A DNA stretch of 64,000 nt, taken from contig CM035353.1 in the NCBI GenBank assembly GCA_020137815.1, positions 577,501 through 641,500 on the forward strand, read 5' to 3'. A program made the position numbers and the translations under genes. Position 1 is the stretch's first letter. Every line of letters begins with the position of its first letter. A model generated the notes under the pieces. The model worked only from the letters and a program-made list of their open reading frames with translations, did no database searches and was not told where the DNA came from. The DNA is from Hormiphora californensis. Its lineage: Eukaryota > Ctenophora > Tentaculata > Cydippida > Pleurobrachiidae. Below are positions 55,875 through 64,000 of the stretch, piece by piece.

Positions 55875-56019
55875 TCCATTTTTTTTCAACTGTTCACCCA
55901 AAAGCTGAAATTTAATAAAAATTAGAATTTGGGTGGCGCGCGCTACACGTTAACATGTGATAAACGCGCAAAACAATTCCGTGCACGACTTTGGGGGGTG
56001 AACAGTTGAAAAAAATGGA
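55875..56019. mobile_element. TTCAACTGTTCACCC-family MITE (copy A)
   Basis: Same termini and core as 15041-15184 (GGCGCGCGCTACACGTTAAC). Located between the foldback MITE and the LINE tail. Confidence 0.75.
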
Positions 56020-56167
56020 GTATACTGCTAACACTTCATCGATTTTGGGCACACCCCTACCAGTCAACCTGAAACGCAGCAACTCTGCCTCTAATGGAAG
56101 TGTAGTTGATGAGGGGAATCTTGATTGTGAGAAGGATGTAGAACAGAACGGAGAGACAGGTATAACT
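56020..56167 (+). CDS. Possible exon of unknown protein (copy A)
   Basis: Open frame TANTSSILGTPLPVNLKRSN, then SASNGSVVDEGNLDCEKDVE, then a donor-like ACAG|GTATAA at about 56,159. It has no recognisable domain and its upstream boundary is inside the MITE. The copy B version (about 60,305-60,440) has frameshifting deletions. Listed only as a possibility. Confidence 0.15.
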
Positions 56168-56267
56168 AAGGGGAATTATAGAGGCTGATACAGTGGTTGA
56201 GAAGAGTTGTTGGGTACACAATAAGTGCTAAGGCTGCCAGCTAGGATTTTATTGGGGATATCAGTTA

Positions 56268-58935
56268 AATCAAATCAAATCAAATCAAATCAAATTAAAT
56301 TTACACTCTAAACGCGTGCGGATTTCCAGCGAGTGGGTCCTCCTTGTCAAGTCTAACTCAAAATATTAAAATCGAATCGCCCCGTCATGTGGTCAGTCAT
56401 CAGCAAAATCACACACAGCAAAATCACACACAGCAAATCACACACAGCTAAGATTTCGCCGCCTGACTGAAGTCATTCGGGACCGTGGGGTACCCTCTCA
56501 CTGGAGGCCTGTCCTTGTACTCCTTCATGAAAGAACCCAGGCTAGCCTTAAACCCTGCCAATGTTTCCACAAGGGTCACCTCTCGGGGCAGTTTTATTCC
56601 ACAACTGAGGAGCCCTGTAACTGAACGAGTTTGAACAGCTGGGTAGCTCGCCTCCTATCAGCCCAATAAGGATACTTCTGCGTTTGACCTGTATCCCCAG
56701 CGGCCTGTCTGGAATTCCATTCCTACACAGTTAGGTACTAGTCCATGATAGATTTTCCAGACATGTATAAGCTCGTACCTCTGGCGTCGCCTCTGAAGGG
56801 ACATGATTTTCAGAGTCTCCAACCGCTCCCAGTAAGTCAGCTCATTCATCCCATAGATCTTTCTTAAGAAAGCTCGCTGACGTTCTCCAGGCGCCTGGAT
56901 GTCAGCTACCTTGGACGGTGACCAAACCAAGCAGCAGTACTCTAGAATGGGACGAACCAAGGCCTTGTATAGAGTCAGTAATACCTGTAGATCTACATCT
57001 GAACACGCTCAGAATCCATCCCGCAATCCGGTTGGCCCTCCTAACGATGTCATATGTGTAAGTCCATGTACCATCCGCCGACAACCATACACCGAGGTCC
57101 TTTACGTGCTGTTCAGGTCCACAGTCGTACCTGCTTCCGTAACATAGCTCAGGGTTTCAGACGTGAAAGGTAGCTCCCTAGCAACTGGGACTTGCCTAGG
57201 GGGTATATCATTAGCTGAAACTTCTTCTCGTGAAGCCTCATGTTGTTTTTGGACGACCACTGACTAACATTTTTGATGTCCTCTTGAAGTTCCACTTGGT
57301 CAAGAAGGGTCTGGATAGCCTGGATCAGCTTAGTGTCTCGGCAAAAGACATCGAGTCTGCACTTGGAGCATTCTTTCAGGTCGAGTACATAAAATATGAA
57401 AAAGGACTGGCCCCAGTACCTGCCCTGGATTACACTACTGACCACGAGTTCCCAAAATGATTGCCCCCGTCCACAAGTACCGTCTGCTTCCGGTTGGTGA
57501 GGAACTCTTTATCCAAGCCAACAGTTTGCCGCGGAACACCATAACGATGAAGCTTTTTGAGTAAGACACGTGTATCAACTCTATCAAATGCTTTTTGAAA
57601 GTCCAGATACAACACGTCCCCTTCATTCCCTTCAGTGAGATGTTTTAATACTCTATCTATATGGCGAGGAGATGAGTCATCGTACTTCGCCCCTTTCGAA
57701 AGCCGTGCTGCCTATCGCAATGAAGCTCTGCTCTCTCCAAGAAGTTCGTCAGTGGTCTCGCAGCACCTCTCAAATGTTTTGGAGATATGTGACGTGATAG
57801 CCACCGGTCGGTAATTCTCAGGCAGCGAGCGATCCCCTTTCTTAAAGATTGGACAGATAAACTGTTCTTTCATTGCTGCTGGTATGGTACTTGTATTGAA
57901 AGACTCCTTCCAGAGAACCAAATCGGGTACGCTAATCTCCTGCAACAGCTTTTTAGAATGACAGCTGGAATTCTCCGGTGGGGCTGCTGAGTTGGGTTTA
58001 AGCTCCTTTAATGCTTTCAATATCCTCCTGGAAACTCTATATCCAGATTTCCACATTGTTCTCAGGGATGTTTCTCGATTGCCTTCTCTGGATCCACATC
58101 CGCTGGGTTACTGAAGACTTCACGTATTGCCGCTGCAGCAGGTCTGCCTTTTCCCTAGAATCTGTTGTAAGAGAACCATCTTCCCTCGCGAGTGGAGAGA
58201 CCGAGGACTTCACCTTGGAGAAGGATTTGGCGTGGGTGAAGAAGTACTTAGGGTTCAACTTAACCGCCGCTGCAACTTTTTCTTCTCTAGCTTGCTGTTG
58301 ATCTTCACGTGGTCTTTAATGTCCATCGTTATTCTGTCCACCTTTTCCTCCAGCCGCTGTTTCAGCTTACCAGATGCCCTGACCATCCGCCGGTTGAGTT
58401 TCCTCCGCCGGCTCCGCAGGTGTCTCAACTTCTTATCTCTCCACTTCTTGCCAACCCGTTTAGGTGGGGCACACATAGTGGATTATCTGTAGAACTGTAA
58501 GCCCTATCAGTTCCAAAAAATCACTGCAACCTTCAGAACAGAGGAGGTGCAGGAGGTCCCAGTCCACCTCCTCAAACAACGCGTTTTGCTTCAAATCCAT
58601 GTCCAATAAGCTGAGCCTGCAAACCTGTTTTTCTCCGTAGGTCTCTCTCCACCTTTCCGTACAGTTGAATGCCAGAGTGCATGTCACCATGGAATGGTCG
58701 ATATTCCGAGGTCGTCCAGTTCACCGCCAGGACATAATCTGGCCTGTTGGTGAACACTAGATCAAGAACATTATCTCCCCTGGTTGGTGATGATACCAAC
58801 TGCGTTAGAAGGTTGGTGTCCATGAAATCCCGGAGTGTGTTGTATAGAGGCTGGTCAACAAATTCCGGAACACCGCCTTCCCATTTCAAGAGGGGAAGGT
58901 TGAAGTTGCTGTAATCTTCCAGATGCCGTTTAGTT
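56268..58935 (-). mobile_element. Decayed non-LTR retrotransposon (copy A)
   Basis: Minus-strand frames, broken by several frameshifts, give endonuclease end (NVLDLVFTNRPDYVLAVN), basic linker (KKWRDKKLRHLRSRRRKLNR), RT blocks (ICPIFKKGDRSLPENYRPVA, LYLDFQKAFDRVDTRVLLKK) and a C-terminal block (RPILEYCCLVWSPSKVADIQ). The 3' tail is a GATTT pentanucleotide repeat (56,268-56,298). It is 5'-truncated within the endonuclease, and a different clade from the LINE at 31-36 kb. Confidence 0.75.
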
Positions 58936-59315
58936 TACCCTAGTTGGCCAGCGACCCCTGACCTGAACGCTGAACGTGGGTGGTCCGTGGTCTTTTGAAA
59001 ATTCGACTTTTAAAAAAACCTGAAAGGGAAATCTGAGCTGAGCTGAATTTTGAATTGATAGAAAAAATATCGCGCGCACGAACAATTATGCGTCGCGATT
59101 ATTGTAACGCGCGAACTTTGTCTGAACACGTTGCCGCGCGCTGAAATCTTGACACGCGATCCGATAAATTTTTTTCGGAATCGCCCAATTTTTTTTTCTC
59201 AAAATTCTCGCTTTTTTAATTATTTTTCAAAATTCTCGCTTTTCACTCGACAGTCGCGTAAGCAATCTTTGATGTTGAGTCCTAACTCCTGAAAGTTCTC
59301 AGCAACAAAAATTCC
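58936..59315. other. NUBP1 5' flank
   Basis: CpG-rich stretch (TATCGCGCGCACGAACAATT, TTGCCGCGCGCTG) immediately before the NUBP1 start. It is a plausible promoter region but without a clear TATA box. Repeated in copy B at about 63,195-63,582. Confidence 0.4.
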
Positions 59316-59757
59316 ATGGCACCTATGGTTGAGCCTGATAATGTGCCAGCGTCTTGTCCCGGTCCGGCGTCGGAGGAAGCGGGAAAAATGGACGGTTGTG
59401 CCGGATGTCCCAACAAACAAGCATGCTCCACCGGCCAATTCAAAACAGACACCTCACCATCAGATGTAGCGGCTGCGCTGAGCAAAGTTAAACATAAAAT
59501 CCTTGTCTTATCGGGAAAGGGAGGCGTTGGTAAGAGCACAGTTACGGCCCAAATTGCTCGAAATCTTGCAGCTCGTGATTACTCAGTTGGCGTGGTAGAT
59601 GTGGACGTGTGTGGTCCATCTCTCGCTCGGATATTAGGTGTCAACGGTCAGAGTGTCCACAAGAGCTCAAATGGTTGGAGTCCAGTGTACACATTAGACG
59701 ACATTGCCGTCATGTCCATTGATTTTCTTGCTCGGTCTCAGAGAGATGCTGTGATCT
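59316..59757 (+). CDS. NUBP1: NUBP1 first exon, copy A (truncated by the duplication junction)
   Basis: 147 residues of the cytosolic Fe-S scaffold NUBP1 (with NUBP2, it builds 4Fe-4S clusters for cytosolic and nuclear proteins). The N-terminal Cys ligands are Cys14, 28, 31 and 37 with the family's spacing. Next are KHKILVLSGKGGVGKST (Walker A, residues 67-74), DVDVCGPSLARILGV, GWSPVY and VMSIDFL, up to DAVIW. Beyond 59,757 the reading frame enters duplicated repeat DNA and stops, so this copy lacks the rest of the ATPase, including the CPKC cluster site. Intact N-terminus, missing C-terminal half. Confidence 0.85.
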
Positions 59758-59843
59758 GGCCGGTTGGCAAGTACAGTGTGGGCTATGGTCTTGTCTATCG
59801 GCATGATACAGGTACCACACGCCACCGCTATCCAAAAGAAGTA

Positions 59844-60052
59844 GGGTAGGCGACTGGTTATTTGAAAGGCGGCTAATTTGAAACACCCCTAGCAGGCTAG
59901 CAGGTGCCACAGATTTTGTTTTTAATAAATGGAGATAATCTAGAAACTCATGTCAAGACCACTGAGTCTAAAAATCCAAATTTGGTGCACCTGCTGGCCT
60001 GTAGAGGGGGTGTTTCAAATTAGCGGCCATTTCGAAAAGCCAGTCGCTACCC
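59844..60052. mobile_element. TA-flanked foldback MITE (copy B)
   Basis: Counterpart of 55559-55767 with scattered indels (for example GGGTAGGCGACTGG at the left end). Confidence 0.7.
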
Positions 60053-60159
60053 TACTAGGAGACTTCTTCAAATTGGCTAAAGCTATGCAACTATACCGCC
60101 AATCAATAGCACTAATAATAACTCGAAACTTCATAGCCAGATCGCAAAAATCGATAAAG

Positions 60160-60303
60160 TCCATTTTTTTTCAACTGTTCACCCAAAAGCTGAAATTTAA
60201 TAAAAATTAGAATTTGGGTGGCGCGCGCTACACGTTTAACATGTGATAACGCGCAAAACAATTCCGTGCACGACTTTGGGGGGTGAACAGTTGAAAAAAA
60301 TGG
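60160..60303. mobile_element. TTCAACTGTTCACCC-family MITE (copy B)
   Basis: Counterpart of 55875-56019, near-identical with single-base changes (CACGTTTAACATG for CACGTTAACATG). Confidence 0.75.
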
Positions 60304-60544
60304 GTATACTGCTAACACTCACGATTTTGGGCACACCCCTACCAGTCAACTGAAACGCAGCAACTCTGCCTCTAATGGAAGTGTAGTTGAGTGGGGAATC
60401 TTGATTGTGAGAAGGATGTAGAACAGAACGGAGAGACAGGATAAACTAAGGGGAATTATAGAGGCTGATACAGTGGTTGAGAAGAGTTGTTGGGTACACA
60501 ATAAGTGCTAAGGCTGCCAGCTAGGATTTTATTGGGGATATCAG

Positions 60545-63190
60545 TTAAATCAAATCAAATCAAATCAAATCAAATTAAATTTACACAATCTAAACGCGTG
60601 CGGATTTCCCAGCGAGTGGGTCCTCCTTGTCAAGTCTTAACTCAAAATATTAAAATCGAATCGCCCCGTCATGTGGTCAGTCATCAGCAAAATCACACAC
60701 AGCAAAATCACACCACAGCAAAATCACACACAGTAAGATTTCGCCGCCTGACTGAAGTCATTCGGGACCGTGGGGTACCCTCTCACTGGAGGCCTGTCCT
60801 TGTACCCTTCATGAAAGAACCCAGGCTAGCCTTAAACCCTGCCAAGTTTCACAAAGGGTCACTCTCGGGGCAGTTTATTCCACAACTGAGGAGCCCTGTA
60901 ACTGAACGAGTTTGAACAGCTGGGTAGCTCGCCTCCTATCAGCCCAATAAGGATACTTCTGCGTTTGACCTGTATCCCCAAGCGGCCTGTCTGAATTCCA
61001 TTCCTACACAGTTAGGTACTAGTCCATGATAGATTTTCCAGACATGTATAAGCTCGTACCTCTGGCGTCGCCTTGAAGGGACATGATTTTCAGAGTCTCC
61101 AACCGCTCCCAGTAAGTCAGCTCATATTCCCATAGATCTTTCTTAAGAAAGCTCGCTGAACGTTCTCCAGCGCCTGGATGTCAGCTACCTTGGACGGTGA
61201 CCAAACCAAGCAGCAGTACTCTAGAATGGGACGAACCAAGGCCTTGTATAGAGTCAGTAATACCTCCTGAGATCTACATCTGAACACGCTCAGAATCCAT
61301 CCCGCAATCCGGTTGGCCCTCCTAACGATGTCATTGATGTGATAAGTCCATGTACATCCGCCGACAACCATACACCGAGGTCCTTTACGTGCTGTTCAGG
61401 TTCCACAGTCGTACCTGCTTCCGTAACATAGCTCAGGGTTTCAGACGTGAAAGGTAGCTCCCTAAGCAACTGGGACTTGCCTAGGGGGTATATCATTAGC
61501 TGAAACTTCTCTGTGAAGCCTCATGTTGTTATTGGACGACCACTGACTAACATTTTTGATGTCCTCTGAAGTTCCACTTGGTCAAGAAGGGTCTGGATAG
61601 CCTGGATCAGTTAGTGTCATCGGCAAAAGACATCGGTCTGCACTTGAGAGGCATTCTTTCAGGTCGAGTACTAAAATATGAAAAGGACTGGCCCAGTACG
61701 CTGCCCTGGATTACACTACTGACCCACGAGTCCCAAAATGATTGCTCCCCGTCCACAAGTACCGTCTGCTCGGTTGGTGAGGAACTCCTTATCCAAGCCA
61801 ACAGTTTGCCGCGGACACCAAACGATGAAGCTTTTTGAGTAAGACACGTGTATCAACTCTTCAAATGCTTTTTGAAAGTCAGATACAACACGTCCACTTA
61901 TCCTTCAGTGGATGTTTTAATACTCTATCTATATGGCGAGGAGATGAGTCATCGTACTTCGCCCCTTTCGAAAGCCGTGCTGCCTATCGCAATGAAGCTC
62001 TGCTCTCTCCAAGAAGTTCGTCAGGTGGTTCGCAGCACCCTCTCAAATGTTTTGGAGATATTGGACGTGATAGCCACGGTCGGTAATTTCCAGGCAGCGA
62101 GCGATCCTTTCTTAAAGATTGGACAGATAAACTGTTCTTCATTGCTGCTGGTATGGTACTTGTATTGAAAGACTCCTTCCAGAGAAGCCAAATCGGGTAC
62201 GCTAATCTGCTGCAACAGCTTTTTAGAATGACAGCTGGAATATCTCCGGTGGGGCTGCTGAGTTGGGTTTAAGCTCCTTTAATGCCTTTTCAATATCCTC
62301 CTGGAAAAACTCTAATCCAAGATTTCACCATTGTTTCTAGGGATGTTCTCGATTGCCTTCTCTGGATCCAACATCCGCTGGGTTATGAAGACTTCACGTA
62401 TTGCCGCTGCAGCAGGTCTGCCTTTCCCTAGAATCTGTTGTAAGAGAACCATCTTCCCGCCGGAGTGGAGAGACCGAGGACTCACCTTGGAGAAGGATTT
62501 GGCGTGGGTGAAGAAGTACTTAGGTTCAAACTTAACCGCCGCTGCAACTTTTTCTTCTCTAGCTTGCTGTTGATCTTTCACGTGGTCTTTAATGTCCATC
62601 GTTATTCTGTCCACCTTTTCCTCCAGCCGCTGTTTCAGCTTACCAGATGCCCTGACCATCCGCGTTGAGTTTCCTCCGCCGGCTCCGCAGGTGTCTCAAC
62701 TTCTTATCTCTCCACTTCTTGCCAACCCGTTTAGGTGGGGCACACATAGTGGATATCTGTAGAACTGTACCTCATCAGTTCCAAAAAATCACATGCAACC
62801 TTCAGAACAGAGGAGGTGCAGGAGGTCCCAGTCCACCTCCTCAAACAACGCGTTTGCCCTCTCAAAATCCATGTCCAATAAGCTGAGCGCTGCAAACCCT
62901 GTTTTCTCCCGTAGGTTCTCTCCACCCTTTCCGTACAGTTGAATGCCAGAGGCATGTCACCATGGAATGGTCGGATATTCCGAGGTCGTCGCAGTTCACC
63001 GCCAGGACATAATCTGGCCTGTTGGTGAACACTAGATCAAGAACATTATTTCTCCTGGTTGGTGATGATACCAACTGCGTTAGAAGGTTGGTGTCCATGA
63101 AATCCCGGAGTGTGTTGTATAGAGGCTGGTCAACAATTCCGGAACACCGCCTTCCCATTTCAAGAGGGGAAGGTTGAAGTTGTGTAATCT
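60545..63190 (-). mobile_element. Decayed non-LTR retrotransposon (copy B)
   Basis: Counterpart of 56268-58935, with the GATTT tail at about 60,548-60,578. It contains the same blocks (RPILEYCCLVWSPSKVADIQ, NVLDLVFTNRPDYVLAVN) but with frameshifts at different positions from copy A. Comparing the two gives an almost complete element frame. Confidence 0.75.
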
Positions 63191-63582
63191 TCCAGATGCC
63201 GTTAGTTTACCCTAGTTGGCCAGCGACCCCTGACCTGAACGCTGAACGTGGGTGGTCCGTGGTCTTTTGAAAATTGACTTTTAAAAAACCTGAAAGGGAA
63301 ATCTGAGCTGAGCTGAATTTTGAATTGATAGAAAAAATATCGCGCGCACGAACAATTATGCGTCGCGATTATTGTAACGCGGAACTTTGTCTGAACACGT
63401 TTGCCGGCGCTGAAATCTTGACACGGATCCGATATAAATTTTTTCGGAATCGCCCAATTTTTTTTTCTCAAAATCTCGCTTTTTTAATATTTTTCAAAAT
63501 TCTCGCTTTTCACTCGACAGTCGCGTAAGCAATCTTTGATGTGAGTCCTAACTCCTGAAAGTTCTCAGCAACAAAAAATTCC

Positions 63583-64000
63583 ATGGCAACTAGGTTGAGC
63601 CTGATAATGTGCCAGCGTCTTGTCCCGGTCCGGGTCGGAGGAAGGGGAAAAATGGACGGTTGTGCCGGATGTCCCAACAAACAAGCATGCTCCACCGGCC
63701 AATTCAAAACAGACACCTCACCATCAGATGTAGCGGCTGCGCTGAGCAAAGTTAAACATAAAATCTTGTTTATCGGGAAAGGGAGGCGTTGGTAAGAGCA
63801 CAGTTACGGCCCAAATTGCTCGAAATCTTGCAGCTCGTGATTACTCAGTTGGCGTGGTAGATGTGGACGTGTGTGGTCCATCTCTCGCTCGGATATTAGG
63901 TGTCAACGGTCAGAGTGTCCACAAGAGCTCAAATGGTTGGAGTCCAGTGTACACATTAGACGACATTGCCGTCATGTCCATTGATTTCTTGCTCGGTTCA
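63583..64000 (+). pseudogene. NUBP1: NUBP1 first exon, copy B, frameshifted, continues off the window
   Basis: MDGCAGCPNKQACSTGQF and KVKHKIL are intact. Two bases are then missing relative to copy A just before the Walker A loop, so the frame breaks (IGKGRRW, stop). Small deletions also affect the first residues. Downstream bases still encode NUBP1 in another frame up to the window end. It is either a true pseudogene or the real gene with consensus errors; the sequence beyond 64,000 decides. Confidence 0.7.

Larger units (their letters stand above)
55488..59757. repeat. Tandem duplication, copy A
   Basis: The unit begins near GTTGGCACAGTACAGGGTGG (about 55,490) and runs through two MITEs, a decayed LINE and NUBP1 exon 1, ending after GATGCTGTGATCTGG (59,757). 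There the sequence restarts with the copy B equivalent of the beginning. The offset between copies falls from about 4285 to 4267 along the unit because copy B carries a net loss of bases. Confidence 0.85.
59758..64000. repeat. Tandem duplication, copy B (runs off the window)
   Basis: Repeats copy A in the same order and orientation. It contains many isolated 1-2 base deletions and a few insertions relative to A, often in coding stretches and short homopolymers. This pattern resembles uncorrected long-read consensus as much as evolutionary decay. Confidence 0.85.

Overview
This is nuclear DNA from a multicellular animal. Conserved metazoan genes are split by short GT-AG introns and embedded in dense transposon-derived DNA. 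The element types are non-LTR retrotransposons (including a reverse transcriptase (RT) family with a C-terminal CxC/HxxxC zinc motif), many TIR elements, and CT/GA microsatellites. Together with secreted repeat proteins and an F5/8-type lectin-like gene, this suggests a marine invertebrate such as a sponge or cnidarian. The species cannot be fixed from the window.

Layout. 1-8 kb: nested foldback and TIR elements with no convincing gene. 8.2-8.8 kb: a small secreted Cys-rich gene (+), followed by a TTAA-flanked MITE. 10.4-14.4 kb: a foldback region holding LINE ORF1 and RT C-terminal fragments. 14.4-18.4 kb: MITEs, a SINE-like hairpin insertion and telomere-like repeats. 18.5-23.3 kb: a complete nine-exon RUS-family (DUF647) gene (+). 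24.3-38.9 kb: a twelve-exon PDIA5-like protein disulfide isomerase (-). Its 9-kb fourth intron holds an antisense secreted repeat-domain gene that a LINE appears to have split. 39.5-46.7 kb: a duplicated block, one copy of which carries a 2.9-kb non-LTR element with a full-length RT ORF. 47.0-55.3 kb: a CDK12/13 kinase (-). Its fourth intron holds an antisense F5/8-type C-domain secreted gene and an intronless AlkB-like 2OG-Fe(II) dioxygenase ORF. 55.5-64 kb: two tandem copies, about 4.28 kb apart, of a unit made of MITEs, a decayed antisense LINE and the first exon of NUBP1. Scattered single-base indels separate the copies.

The host genes are not functionally coupled. They belong to ER disulfide chemistry (PDIA5-like), transcription elongation (CDK12/13), cytosolic Fe-S assembly (NUBP1) and a poorly understood membrane-associated family (RUS). 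The most informative features are structural: antisense nested genes, a 42-bp identity linking the two nests, paralogous empty sites that define insertions, a TA-flanked pogo-like MITE family, CT microsatellites serving as polypyrimidine tracts, and duplications that may be biological or assembly artefacts. All exon structures were read by hand from splice signals, reading phase and recalled family resemblance. No database search was possible.
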